A stretch of 64,000 nucleotides of DNA from Myoxocephalus aenaeus (GCA_038501785.1 JBAMJR010000040.1:6783501-6847500), one strand, 5' to 3'; positions 22,261 through 35,550 are shown, counted from the first letter of the stretch. The notes: a model not told the origin generated them from the sequence alone. Numbers and translations: made by a program.

Positions 22261-25200
22261 ACATGTTTCCTCCACAATCACATAATTTTTTTTATAAATT
22301 CTAATTGATACAATTGGATAATAAATTTAGTGTTATTCATTTAATATAATTGCATTATCCATACAGAGTTATTTATTTTTCTTGACCCTTCAACATGTAA
22401 ACTCATTATAATACAAAATAGCTCTGACTAGGAGTGCCATTAAACATAGTTTTCTCACAGAAGACATAAAGGAGGAAAAAAATGCACGTATAAAATAAGG
22501 AAAAAGGAAAGATAATAAGGAATTTTTTCTCATTATTTTTCATTTTTTAATGTCAAACTAAATTAAGAGAGAAACTAGGTCTTTCTTGATAACAGATCAC
22601 TGGATAATTACTTGTATTTACTGTAATTGTCCTCCCTGAAATGGGCCTGAGTCGCTACAACTCGTCCTACTAAACGACAAGTGGGAGAAAACAATGTGAC
22701 TCCCTCTGGCATCCGTGGTATACTTAAGGGTCAGCGTTATGTAGGGATACCTGATAAACACGCACAAGAAAAAATAGATAAATAAAGCAGAATACCATCT
22801 CTTGCCTCTCCCGCCATGGCGGCTGGATGGGAGCGAGGCCGAGCATGGCGCTGGATGCGGTCGCATTGTAATTACCTCTAATTACATCGTCTAAAAACAG
22901 ACGCATATCACACATTCGCACACAGGCAGATAGATTCCTACTCCGCAGCATGTAATCATGCTGCAAACATCATAATAGGTTTTTGGTATGAAAACGCCAT
23001 AATGATAGAGAGCCCCAACAATTATTTTGTTTCTCTTCTTCTGATGTCCTCCCCCCCTGCACTTAGGTCTATTGTAAGACTTGTGAGACTTGTTCTGAAC
23101 GGTATGATTTCATATTGAGGTGGGTACAATGTAAAATGATTGTCTCTGTGTGTTTGTGCGGAGGGACGGGTAAATAAAAAGCCTCACAAAAATATGTGAC
23201 CAAAAAATAAATAAATACATATAATAGCACACAAGAGGCCCTTGTGTAGGTGCAGATTTTTGTTTCTCTCTTCTTATTCCCATCACTCCTTAGACAGACA
23301 CGGCAAGAAAACTCCCACCGGAAAAAAAACCTTTAGCGCTCACTTACACAGGTGCTCGCTCACAGCCAATGGCTCTGGCAAATAAGCCTATTAGCACATG
23401 CTAATACTATTCTGTCCTTTGTCACATTAGAACTACCTCCAGGCTGCGGTCTCAACTGCTGGCACTATTTGCTTTATTTACTAAAAGGCTGCAGTATATC
23501 AAGTATACAAATATATATGAATCCTTGTGCACAGAGAGCGTGGACACACCGGCACAGACAGGCGCTGTCACACAAACACACACACACATCATGCAAGTGG
23601 AATCAAACCAAGGAAATCAAAACCAGAGTTTTGAAGCCATCTTACTGTGGGGCTGTTGCCCTGGCAACCTTGTCTTTGAGGAAGAAAATTCCTGCCAAGG
23701 ATCCATAAACAGGGTGGAAAATCACTCGGAGCGAAATCAATGGAACATCTATGGTTGAATCAACGCCGTGATACAAGGAAACATTTCTGGCGTTCAGCGG
23801 GAAGTTGGTGCTGTGAATTAAGGGAATAATTGAGAGCAGTGTAATAGTTGTGTGTAAAAGTGTAACAGTGTAAAAGAAAAGGATATACCACTGTTTTAAA
23901 TTGGGTCGATGTCAGTCGATAAACTCAAAACTGCAGTGGCTGTCAAGGACAGACGATTTCAAGACGTTACAAAAGATGTGATTCTCACATTTTGAGAGCA
24001 ACTTTGTATGCGTGTGGCGAGTGATGTCAGGGAGGTACGACATCACACAGTAAAGTGGGACAAAAGCAGGCAGCAGATTGAACATTTCAGATACTAAATT
24101 GCAGCACAGTACTACTGTTGAGGCCATAACACACAGTTTTGGAAATGTTGAATACTTGCATGAATAAATGTTTCATTATAAAGAGGGCAGGCAAAAAGCA
24201 TTGAAGCTACAAAAAAAAGTACAATTAATTGCACATGAATTAAACATCATTATAATAAATCAAAATTCAAGTTTTCGATCTACAGCGTAAAAAAAACCCC
24301 GGTTCAAACTAAATACAGAGCAAAATGGAATAATTGAAAGTGAATGAAAATATATAACTAAATTAAATGAATATATGCTGTTTGATAAAATAGAAGTATC
24401 AAAGACGTAATGGTAACACTGGCTTTACCAATAACGTTGACATTTAGCAGAAGGTGTAGTAGGACAGGAAAAGCTACATTAACCGATTTTATTGGACACT
24501 TTCATCACCTTTTTAAAAAGAGGCATATGTGAACAGTTGACTATTTGCAATCGTAAGCAGCTTATGGGGAGATCAACATGAGGAATTGTTTTCATGCCAT
24601 ACAATGCACATGAAAAATAAATGTAATACCCCAAAAAAGAAAGCTGCGTAGTGTAGCATTAGCTATTGTCATGTACTTGGATGTAATACTGTACGGTGGT
24701 AGATAGTTACCTTAAATGTTTCTTTTAAGGTAACACAGCTATCCCGATAACGTGCGTTTATGGCTGTGAAATAAAAAGGTTAAAAACTAATACATTACAT
24801 TAATTGAAACATTTTGTAATGTACTGTACATGAAAACTAGGGTAATTTATATGCAACAAATGAATAAATATATTATTACAAATAATGAAAGGAACAACCG
24901 TAACATTTAGAGAATACATTTTATAATTTAATTAATTAATGTTATCTTTATTTTACCACATTTTTGTACTTACTCATTTATTCTTTTATTTATTCCTCTC
25001 TATATTTCCACATTTATTCTTTTTGTGTCACACGTATGACTCCATTGGCTAAAGGAAGCAACAGACATCGTGAGGTCAGGACCTTAGTATGGGCCGATTG
25101 GAATATCAACTGAATACCCTGGATTAGATATTCAGACCCTCGGTTTTCGATTGAAAATGCACCACGTTGTTCGTCTTCGTTTAATTCGCAAACGGCCGAG

Positions 25201-25949
25201 CAGAGTCCCTGTTTAATCATCCCCCGCAGCTTATCAATAACTCTTGATATGACACAGCTCGTTATGAGTGAACTCCTTGCTTCTGACAGAAGAGGTATGG
25301 CTGACGCCCACTTCCTTTTTAATCTGTATTTTGATGGTTCGCTCATGCTTAGGTTACTAATAGCCTGCACGAGGGGCTCCTGTGCCTTCACTGTGTATGC
25401 AGACGGCCAGAGAAGGTTGTGTATTGGACCCTTTAATCACTACTGAAGGAGTACAGGGGCCTCCTGGAGAGACACACCTGTTTGATTTCTCACTAACCAA
25501 GCGCTACTGGAATTCCACCTGTTGTGTTATGCCAGAGCTGATCAACGTGAGTATTTCTCTTTATAAAAAAGTATTTTTTACTGGTTGAAAGCATTCCAAT
25601 ACTTTCACATTAGACATTGTCATTTCGATCCGCAGTTTAATTGAAATATTGATTCGAGCAACTTCATCTGCGCGCTCACAACGTTACTTCTCGCCACCTG
25701 ACCGTTTCTCTGTGTTCGCTCCCGCTTCCCCGTCACCGTGAAGTCACATCCAGGTGTTTTGATGGCGAGTTCAATAAAGTAATAATAGTGTTATGGGAGA
25801 TGAGAGAAAACCCAAGAAGAAACACAGAGGAAAAAAAAAATAAAGTGTTGTGGGAGTTACCTGCCCGCGCCGTGTTTCTGATGGATGGCCTTGCCTGCAG
25901 CCCTACCACTTTTAACACTCGCTTTTAAGAGCTGGTGCCTTGCATGAAC
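22261..25949. other. Non-genic interval, AT-rich
   Basis: No gene recognised. The part 24150-25000 is especially AT-rich. A small hairpin (TTACCTTAAA and its complement) lies at 24710-24734. The 118-codon + frame at 23352-23708 and the 125-codon minus frame at 25014-25391 have no recognisable domains. Confidence 0.5.
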
Positions 25950-25978
25950 TCACACACATACACTCACACTCACACTCA

Positions 25979-26013
<35 letters not shown>

Positions 26014-26125
26014 TTTGAATTGTTTGAACTACTTCTGATGCGTTTGTGTCCCGTGAACACACTTCTGCAGAAAGCCAACTCAGCTTTTCCCCCCCTCATT
26101 CTCCACACAGACACATCTACACGTG

Positions 26126-26165
<40 letters not shown>
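25950..26165. repeat. Pair of (CA)n tracts
   Basis: Two CA runs, about 25950-26011 and 26127-26165, separated by unique sequence. Their frames give Cys-Val and Thr-His repeats only. Confidence 0.9.
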
Positions 26166-26167
<2 letters not shown>

Positions 26168-29100
26168 GCCAGCTTGTATTCTATATTGTACCGGCACTCT
26201 TCTTTAATATCATGACATTCAGAGGTAATATGACAGCCTCGGCAAAGCAGAGTGCCTGTACCTCAATATTCATCTCACCGGGAGCTGCACAGGAGCCCTC
26301 TCACTGTAAAAGCTGTATTTTTGAATCAGCACTGAGCCCAGAATTATTGTCAGCGCTGCTTTTGCGTGACTGCATTTCGCTATTCATACCATTGTGCCGG
26401 TAGCTGGTACTAAAGCTGCCACGGAGTCCCGCCTCAGTGTTGGAAGTGCAGTCATTTTTAATACAGGTGGTCCCACTGGGAATGCAAACCTTAAACCTGA
26501 CGTACTACTCCCCATAAAAGTATAAAAGAAAATCATTTTTAAAAGTGGGGTGGAGGGTGTGGGAGGGTCTTTCTGTCCCCTCCTGTCTTTCTTGGAAACT
26601 TCTACCGAGCCTCAGCAGGTAAAACATTTAAGCGCACACAACAGATGGCAGACATTGTCTTTTTCTCAGTTCCCACCCAAATCAAGAGCTCTGTGTGTTT
26701 GTACGTGCGAGAGTCTGTTTACACGTGGGTGAAGCATGGGGATGGAGGGCAGGGAAAAAAAGAAAGAAGGTGGCATCGCATATCCACGAGGGACTGTGGC
26801 AAGGCATTGTGGGCCACGGCGCGGGGGCCCTCCCTCCAGTCTGTCCGTCTAGCACCCCGCCTGCCTTGTCCGAGCGTCCATCTGCCCACCCATCGCACAT
26901 GAGCCCACTCCATCCAGCGCCGAGGCTTTAACAATAGATGACACTGTTTTATCTCGCCGATTAGCACTTTGGAACCACAGTATTCTATTTTACACAAAAG
27001 GAAAGGACGGACAATTGCAGCAGAATTTTAAATTCGACGCAAATGGCGGAACAGCAGGAAGAAGTGTTATTGGCTCTCGCATGCAAAGACATTGTATAAA
27101 GTCAACACCATTGATTTAAATCACGGGGTGCTTCTTGGCACCACAACAAAACACGCATACATTACATGCAAGGCTACTGTGCTTTACAATGGGCATCCGT
27201 CAACATGGAAACTGTGAGATCCAACAGTTATTTTATGCTCGATACAAATAAAAAATACATATAAAAATTCCATTTGATTTTCAGGCTTTAAAGGCCATAA
27301 GGCGAGAAATAAAGCACAAAACCGGGTGACCTGCTGTTAGAAGAATTGCATTTCCTCACATGGGTCCATGTAGCGGTGATATCGCGGCGGCGATCACTTT
27401 CCAAAGAATGAAAGAGTAGCGTAAATAGGTAAATAATGTCTTGTTTACAACCGTTGGTTCTTTTCCAAAAAAGTCAGCTTGAACTCAAAGCGGTGCTTTC
27501 AAAACACTACAGGTGAGCAGAATATTGTACCTTGCATATTAATCAAATCATCTGAAACAAGATAGAATTTGTGGAATTCCTATGTTTAAAGGTAATTCTG
27601 AAAAGTGCTCTTAAACTTGCAACCTCTGTTTTGAAAAAAGAAGTCTATGAGAAAATGACTCTCAGTTGATTTATTATCTCATTAAACATTGTAAACTGGT
27701 TTCAAGTCTTCTTCAATACAACATGATGTTCATTTCGTAAATGATAGTCCCATTTGGAGTCAAATAGAACATAAAGTGGGGTGTGCTTTTAGGGCGGGGC
27801 TACAAGGTGATGGACAGGTTGCAACCAGAGCCGACTTGACATAACTAGTCATTTGGTAGCCAAATTGCCGCGGAATGAGCCACTGATGGTAAAGCATGAA
27901 TGAAGCAGCCTATGCCTGAACTAACACCATAATCAGTGTTGTCTTTATTAAGCCATACAGGCTCCATCTAGGACATAGACGTGGAGATCAGTATCTTAAC
28001 AACTCACAATCAACATTTAATCGTAGCTTAGGCTTTGAGTTGATGCTTAAATCACATGTCTAAATCACACAGTCCCGTGGTTGATCTGCTTGGCTTTCAC
28101 ACCTTCAATAAACACGACCAGAGTTTGCTCGGAAGCGGACCAAAGCCTGCCTCCAGGCCGTGTCACTCATCAGAGTTTGATTGACGGCTTTCCCAAACGA
28201 ACCCTTTCGGCACAATAAGTGACTGCGTTGGCTGTGTTGTGCACTACTGTGACAAAAAAGTAAACTCATGCTCAGGTTTTCCATGACAGATGGAACATTT
28301 TGGCATTGGGCTTTCTGATAAAGAAAAGGAGTTCTGCAGTGAACAAAGAACGCATTATGTGAACACATTTTAGCTCGACACAATCCTCTCACACACTTCG
28401 CACATGAACAGACTCACTGTATTGAACCTTGTGCTGCTTTAAGAGATTATGGGTAGGATATTCATTTGTATTGCACTACAGAACTGAACCATATACTAGT
28501 TCCAAGAAATCCAGCCCTGAAAATCTGTACTTTAATAGCTTGTATGTATGTGTGTGTGTATATATATATATATCAGGCTAAAACTGTCACAGCCAGTTTG
28601 ACTCAAATCAGGGCTGTATGATGTGATGCCTTTCCACAATGTGAAATTCATGTTGTAATAATGTGAAATAGCGATTCTGATTAGGCTGAAAGGGCCCTGG
28701 GGTCCGAGAGGTTAGACAGACGCAACTTTTCTGTGTAATCTGTGCACACTCTACATCAGCCCGAACGCACTGACCTTGTCAGCTGATGATAGTGGTGGGC
28801 GGACGCCTCGAGAGTCTTGTTTGCACCGGGTAGATGACCTTGTGTTGTCTCAAATCAGATACAGTAAGAACACAAAGTCTCCAGGCGATCGAAGCTGTCA
28901 CACTTCATAAAACGAGACGATGAATAAAATCAACAGAGAGAGAGAGAGAGAGAAAGAAAAAAAGTTTTCCGTCAAGTGGACGAGTAGCCTCTGTATTGAC
29001 TTCTACCGTCTGAATATCGAACAAAGTGTATAAATATCCTCCAAACTTTCCTCACAAACTAAACTAATGCATACAATAAACTGCAGTATGTGTTGCTAAG

Positions 29101-32081
29101 TAAATTTCCTCACTGTGGCAGGAAAAAAAAACTTTACCAAAGTGTCAGAATGTGTGGGCGGTAAAACAATTTGTGCTTTTGACCTTTCTTCAGACTTAAT
29201 CAAGAAACATACATAATTACAACAAAATAGATCCGTAAAAACTACTTTTCTTCTGCACAATCAATAGAAGAATTACTCATTTACAAAGCTGTCCATAATA
29301 CATCGGCGCTGCATGTACTTGTATCTCTTTAAGCCCCATTCAGCCTGGGTTCACTTATCGAGAAAGGTGTGGTGATTTCAACGTTACCCGGTCTGGCCAG
29401 TGAGTTCAATCCTGTCTGCAGCAATTCTGTGGGTCATTTAATCCTCCGGCTCCCCTAATAATTTCAGTTACCCACCGTTATTCTGTGAACTGGCTGGACC
29501 TCTTGTAAATTAAATCCCGTGCGGAGCGACGTCTTTGTTTCTTTTTCTCTTGAGTTGTTTCCGTGTGAATAGCTGCTGGTTTTTCTACTTCTTTCTTTTC
29601 ATTTATCAGCTCAGTGTGAAATGGGACTGAACATGTTCAGGTTTTTGCTAAGATTCCAACACCAACATATGGAACTATTTGGGAACCAATTTGATGATGG
29701 AAACCAAATCCAGTTATCAGGAAAGCAGGACCCCCTGAAAGCTCATCAAATGCGCAGCTGACAAGGAATTAACACCAGGCCAGAGTCTTAAAATGGACTA
29801 TTGCAGAATCCAATTTACATTACTGTCCTGTTGTCTTCAAATTGCACGTGTGAATGAAGAATCTGTTGCGCACACATTCGCAGTAGATAGCTACGCAACC
29901 ACGATTAGCATAGCGGCTGCGCGGACACAACGAATTGCAAGTGCACACCCTCTGATGGTGAAACGTGACATCACAGGGATCTTTCAAGAAAAGCATAATT
30001 ACAGCCTTACTTTGGCACTGAAGAAAACTTCCGGATGTGATGAGTTTCTATAATTTAAGTGGATTTATGGACATTTATTTTCAATGGACACTGCATGACA
30101 TCATTACCTTTCTTCTGTCTGCATGTTCAGCTTTGAATGAGTATGGCTTTTGATGTACTATAGACTCTCTCCTGAGGCTTTGTCCTGCAGAATGTCCATG
30201 TCTATTACAGATCATATCTTGTAGTTTCCTGGTGGTTAAAATGCCTTCCGGAGTTGAATTACGCAGCGACTATTTCATCCCCCACCTCCCCCTGTGATGC
30301 TGATCTTGTCCGTATCGGGCTATAGACAAGGTTTTTGGAGATTTTCCAAGACTTGAATATAATTGTAGCAGATAATGATGCAAGATCCATTTTCAAAGCT
30401 CAAACTTGACTTCCAAGTTCACTCTTTTTATATTATTTGTATTTCATATTCTTTGCACTACTGAAAATAGAATACGTTCCATTTCAATGAAGGTTGCATC
30501 TAATATCTCTGAAAAACTTTTTGGGGATTTTTGTTATTTTCTTTCTCTCTTTCAGCCACACTACCACGGAGCAGATCAAGATAGTTAATGCTCCAGGATG
30601 TGAATCAGATGGGTAGAGATACGTGTCAAACCACCATAATCTTTCTATATTTACATCCACAACTCCCATCTCTCTCTCTTTACCTTGGCAGCAGCTGTTC
30701 TCGGATCAGCTCTGTGTTGCCTTGGCCTCTGCCCCTTCTCTCTACTCTGCCCACTCAGGTTGCATTCCTGCCTGCTGCCAGCCAAGCGGGCCTGTACCAG
30801 TGGCAGAGCGAGAGAGAGAGAAAGAGAGAAAGATGGATGGAGACAGCAGAAGGCAAAAGATCATCGGGGAGGAAAAAGTTCTCTCCAGCATGAGGGAAAC
30901 TTTTGATAGCAACTGAAGTTATTGGCGCCGTAGCTGCACGGTTTACCCAACCGGAGCTGCTGTCAAGCCAAATTCAGGCCAACTTTTAAAAAGAGACACA
31001 ACAGATTTAAAAGTTCCCATCCATTCAAGCCAGTAAACAGGCTTGAATGGAGACGTACGTGGTAAAAAAACAAAAACAAAAAACATCTGCTGGAGGAATG
31101 AGATTCAAATGGTGAAGATGTTTCTTCGCTAGCAGCTGCTGTTGGCTCTCATTTGCCTCGAGATAACGTAAAAGCACACACTGGGTGATATTCTACTGTA
31201 CAAACTAATAAACGTGCAATCGTGAAGCAAAAGGTTCCCGCAGCCGGGCCACTACAGCACTGGGACATGATGCAGCGCCCCATCAGGGGGACACCATTGT
31301 TACGACTAGGGCTGTTCATCAAATCTGACTGCAATCTATACAGTTAATCCAGGCAAAGAATAAAAACTGCGTTTTTGAGATTCCGAGAGAAGAGTCGACG
31401 TTATTGAATTTTCATACACGTGTGATCAATTTGTTTGTGATCAATTTTGATCTCACATTTCTCATGTTGAGCTGCATATTTGTCAGGTTGAGCATATATA
31501 TCGAGGCAGCGGCTGGCGGTTGAACCGAGTCACTTCCTGTTTGAGTGTGACATACTGGAATTTAATCATATCAAGTTACGTTGTGGAGTGAGACGTTCTA
31601 CATTTGAAATCAAGCTTCTCGCTGATTATCTTTTAAGAGACTCGACAAAACAAGTCTTGTGGAAAATATCCCATGTAGCAAGCGGTGTTAGAAAAGGGGA
31701 GTAGACCGGGGGAAGTGTTAAACTCTGACATACTCCAGTGGTAGCATCAAAAAAAGACATGGGATCATGCACTGACAGAAACTCCACCTGTATTTTCTTA
31801 TTTGAAAAGCATTTGAAGATCATTAACAAAATTGCCTCCAATGGATCATAAACACTAAGATGACTAAACATAGTGGTTTTAATATAGCGCTCTTTCCCCT
31901 AATTTTTCAATTTTAGTTTTAACAATACATTAATAACAAATCAGGGAAAAAAATAGTTTAAGAATATGCTATATAGATAGCAATTTTTGAGATTCCATTA
32001 TTTATTTTTGTCTAATAATCATATACTGAACAAATACGAATAATTACATTTGATCAAAGATCCCTGAAGTGTTTGTTTCGG
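26166..32081. other. Non-genic interval
   Basis: No gene or clear transposon recognised. Small tracts: (TA)n at 28557-28573, (GA)n at 28935-28952, and (GA)n-rich sequence at 30809-30830. The segment 26190-26400 looks compositionally conserved (see findings). Minus frame 28105-28392 and + frame 29793-30053 carry no motif that I know. Confidence 0.5.
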
Positions 32082-32082
32082 A

Positions 32083-32116
<34 letters not shown>
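32082..32116. repeat. (AT)n microsatellite
   Basis: An AT run of about 17 units. Confidence 0.93.
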
Positions 32117-32117
<1 letters not shown>

Positions 32118-32313
32118 CTGGATGGAATATTTTAGGATGAAATAAACATTCCACTGTCTTGTGAAGTACAGAGATGTTACAACAATATCAGCAGCACAAA
32201 AAATACATACAAGATACATTTTCCAAAACCCATATGATGTATTTTTATGTCTTTGTCATTCTTTGTATTGTTGACTGTCGTGACCACAGAGCTGGAGGAC
32301 AGCTCGACTATTA

Positions 32314-32314
<1 letters not shown>

Positions 32315-32379
<65 letters not shown>
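32315..32379. repeat. (CA)n microsatellite
   Basis: About 32 uninterrupted CA units. A Cys-Val repeat frame on the minus strand results. Confidence 0.97.
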
Positions 32380-32382
<3 letters not shown>

Positions 32383-33117
32383 CAACCACACACACGAGCC
32401 AGCAGTGATGGCACCAAACTTGACATCAGAGGCTAGGGAGCATTCTCATATTCATAAGGATGAAATATGAATGAGTGCCGCATGCATGAATGCTATGGCG
32501 CAGTTACACACTCAAATAAATTAAACATTCCTATTTACATTTGCAACAAAGTGGATATTGCAGTTCCACCAACGCTGAATATTGTATAAAGGGCGTTTGT
32601 GTTCAGGCACACATCGATTCTGTTTGAATGTGATGTGGGGCTGCGGCGTTTATAACAAAGGCCATGATTTATTGGACGTTTTTCAAATATGTGTGTAATG
32701 CGAGAAATAATGGGAAGTTGCAATCTCGGTGTGGAGCAAACAACCTGCACCTCCACCAACACTTCATCTTTTTCTGTTGCAATCTGCCCGTCGTTCTTCA
32801 TCCCTCTACTTAAGCGGCGTCTGTGAACGTTAGTGGCATACCACAAGGTTTCTTCACATCATATATTATCCCCCAACTCTGTGAAAAGAGGGAAGACTTG
32901 TGTAGTCATAATTCATGCAAAGCATTATGGGGCCAGGAATATAGTGGATAGTCTTAACACTCCCCCAGCAGTGACCGTAGTTACATCTTATGTATGCCGG
33001 CAGGTGAGTGCGTCGCAGCGCCGTGCAGGGGTGTTTGTCCTCATCCGTCGAAGTTTCTGTTTTTATTTGGAGAGTCCGCTAGAGAATATTTTCTAAGGAT
33101 TCTCCGCCATTGCTTCA
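32380..33117. other. Non-genic interval
   Basis: I see no gene or recognisable repeat. The 103-codon minus frame at 32535-32846 shows no domain. Confidence 0.5.
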
Positions 33118-33710
33118 TAGACTGTTTATGAGAAGTCTACGTAATCATTGTGATGTCACCCATTGGTTTGTGGCCTGCGGCTTTAATGGCCTTTTAGCCG
33201 TCGCCATCTTGGATTTTGGACATTGCCGTCTCTGTGAGCGTAAGTGACCATATTTGGACTGCGCAGGAGTGACGTAGAGGCGTCGTAGGCGGCTCTGGTA
33301 GCGGTAGCGACCTGTCAATAACAAGGTAGTTAACTCCTAAAGCATACCCTAAGTAAACATCATGCTGTATTGAAGAAGACCAGATATTTAGACCATGAAC
33401 TTACATTTACATTGAGGCAGTGGTTCTCAAACTTTTTCTGTCACGCCCCACTTTGGAGGAAGAAAAATATTCGGGCCCCACCGCCGCAACAAAGTTGTGA
33501 CAAAATGGTCCAACCTTTTGTGACTCCTACATTCGTGCTTTTTCAAATAAGCACAGTTCTAATTTTGTTGGAACAATGCAAATAAAGTTCTGTGCAAAAA
33601 TATTACCTACTGTGGCTGCAAATAACCTGTTTTGCACTAAATATCTTTTCAAGATAATAACAATAACGTTCAACGTGTGCAAAACCGAATGAGAGCAGAT
33701 GTATGAGCCG

Positions 33711-33947
33711 TCACGTTGTATCAGTGAGCTGCTTTCCTCTACAAATACTTTTTAAACGGGGTTGCAGGCTTGATACGGTGGCTCTCAATTCATGCTCAAT
33801 GCTGAACTTATTCTGTTTTGAGAGAAGGACCAGCAGAAATGCCGACCTCACAGAGATCTCACGGAGGTAGGCTTTTAGCAAAATGCCAAGAATCGGCTTT
33901 TCTGCTGTTGCGTCTCTCAAAACAGAAAACAGATCTAAGCTCAACAT
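33711..33947 (-). pseudogene. hAT transposase C-terminal remnant, left arm
   Basis: The minus frame ends with residues reading FSIEHELRATVSSLQPRL, the typical end of the hAT dimerisation domain (an NIEHELR-like stretch followed by a short basic tail and stop). The hallmark FSAL and RSQL positions just upstream are altered. Only about 50 residues of the family can be traced. It is mirrored on the + strand at 33886-33967. Confidence 0.7.
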
Positions 33948-33967
33948 TGAGAATGAATTGAGAGTGT
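33886..33967 (+). pseudogene. hAT transposase C-terminal remnant, right arm
   Basis: The + frame reads AVASLKTENRSKLNIENELR before a stop, the same domain segment as in the opposite arm and as at 56525-56690. Too short and truncated to function. Confidence 0.7.
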
Positions 33968-34517
33968 TTTAAAAATATTTGTAGAGGAAAGCAGCTCCCT
34001 GCAGCCACTAATACTGATACTACGTGATGCTCACACATCTGCACTCATTTTGTTTTGCACAGGTTGAACGTAATTGTTATTTTCTTGAAAATATATTCAG
34101 TGCAAAACAGGTTATTTGCAGCCACAATAAGTAATTTGTTTGCCAAATATTAGTTGTTTTTTGCACAGATACAACTTTATGTATATTGTTCTAACAAAGT
34201 GATTGCACATGTTATTAGTTTTTGTCTGATGGAGCAGTCCGGTTTACTTGAAAGGGATTTCAATTTTCTTTATTCTATTATTTGAAAAAGCACGGATGGA
34301 GTCACAAAAAGTTGGACCATTTTGTTACAATGTTGTTGGGGTGGTGGGGCCCGAACACTTTTCTTCCTCCAACTGGGGCGTGACAGAAAAAGTTTGAGAA
34401 TCACTGTGTTAATGGAGTAACGGAAACATTTCCATGAAAGTACAGGCATTTTGCCATGTATTTATTCATGCCATTTTATGTCTGTGTACTTTGCACTTTT
34501 GTAGTATGTGTATTTCT

Positions 34518-34660
34518 CATGTAGCTCATGGGGAGAGTGGCCGTCCTGAAACCTCAAGGCAGCCGGTTCGATCCATGGTCTCCCCATGTTTGCATGTTGA
34601 AGTGTCCTTGAGCAAGAGAATCATTTTCCCACTGTCGGAATAATACAGGATTATTTATTT
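34518..34660 (+). repeat. tRNA-derived SINE body, nested
   Basis: TAGCTCATGGGGAGAGTGG resembles a tRNA A box, and GGTTCGATCC about 45 bases later is a perfect B box. Downstream GTGTCCTTGAGCAAGA is a tail motif shared by many fish tRNA-SINEs. It lies inside the hAT element. No stable cloverleaf is expected from the diverged A box region, so I do not call a tRNA gene. Confidence 0.75.
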
Positions 34661-34694
34661 AAAAATATTTATTTTTATTTTTAGGAATCTACAT

Positions 34695-34720
34695 CCCCCC
34701 CCCCCCCCCCCCCCCCCCCC
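34695..34720. repeat. 26-base C homopolymer
   Basis: An uninterrupted run of 26 C (G on the minus strand), inside the hAT element after the SINE. It could be inflated or shortened by sequencing error. Confidence 0.9.
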
Positions 34721-35284
34721 GCACCCCACCTGTAATAACCCGCGCCCCACTAGAGTGTCACGGCCCACAGTTTAAGAACCACTGCATTGAGGTGATAAAT
34801 GATGATCAGATTAATTTTTGCAACCAAAGAAGTCGTCCCCTGATGGCCAGCAGAGAGGATGCAAGTTTAAGGCACTTCTGCTTAGGCTTAACTTTACAGA
34901 AGCAAAGGTTAGGCCTGCTTCATGTACTAGCTGCTGCTGAATGTAACTGAAATATCGTTCCTTGTAGACCTCAAAATAACTTTGAACTGTGTTGCAATGC
35001 TCAACATTTCCTCCTCCATTATTTTGCGTTCCTACATTAAAATGCCCCAAAAACATACACGAGATTAACCAAAGTACTCTTAATACCCTGCTGTATATAG
35101 AAACAATGCTATCTGACTGTCACAGCATTAGTACGTGAAACCCCAAGTTAAGTGAGTTTGACATTGTGACTGTGTTAAACAGTTAAAATGTTTAACACTT
35201 AGTGTAGCTGTCGCAAAAATGTTTTTCTTTCATAATTTCGTGTTATTTTGAGTTTGTAATGTCACTAAGTAATAGCCTATTGTA

Positions 35285-35550
35285 AATTCTGTGTTGCACT
35301 TCTGACGCCGATTCAAATCCACCTCTGAGGTGGGATCAGGGTAATCCTGATTTTTAGGATCAAACTGATCAAGATTTCCCACTAAAGTTTTGAAATACTC
35401 AACAGCGGTTTTTTATCCGGATCAAAGGCAGGATTGGATTCCCAAATCTGAATTTGCTTTGAAATACCAGTTTTTGGGATCTGATCAGGAATTAATCCAA
35501 TCCAAGAGGATTAATCCTGTGGGATCATTTTGAAATACCGGCCCCAGGTG
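35285..35550. repeat. Unclassified repeat-like segment with TTTTGAAATAC motifs
   Basis: TTTTGAAATAC or TTTGAAATACC occurs near 35387, 35457 and 35529, interleaved with GGATCA and GGATTAATCC words. The internal periodicity (about 70 bp) and self-similarity suggest a small repeat or MITE. No termini or duplications are defined. Confidence 0.4.

Larger units (their letters stand above)
33418..34784. mobile_element. hAT element, fold-back form, exact 8-bp target duplication
   Basis: The ends CAGTGGTTCTCAAAC and GTTTAAGAACCACTG are terminal inverted repeats, flanked by CATTGAGG at 33410-33417 and 34785-34792. An 8-bp duplication is the hAT signature. The interior is unusual: 33418 to about 34410 is a large imperfect palindrome centred near 33900, with the left terminus mirrored at about 34372-34408. 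Each arm carries the remains of a hAT transposase C-terminus. The remaining 34411-34784 is a further family segment into which a SINE and a poly-C tract have been placed. It cannot encode a transposase; it could only have moved in trans. Confidence 0.85.
33118..34915 (+). repeat. Percomorph dispersed repeat, split by a hAT element
   Basis: The left part (33118-33417) has GTGATGTCACCCATTGG, TTTAGCCGTCGCCATCTTGG and GTGACCATATTTGGA. The right part (34785-34915) has GCAACCAAAGAAGTCG, CCCCTGATGGCC and TTTAAGGCACTTCTGC. Both are parts of one repeat that I know as common in percomorph fish genomes. The two halves are separated by a 1367-bp insertion with a CATTGAGG duplication. A second, shorter copy is at 47831-48134. 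Function and class are not known to me. Confidence 0.75.

Noticed and set aside
34518..34590. tRNA gene
   Set aside because: Only box-like motifs with a SINE tail; no convincing acceptor stem.
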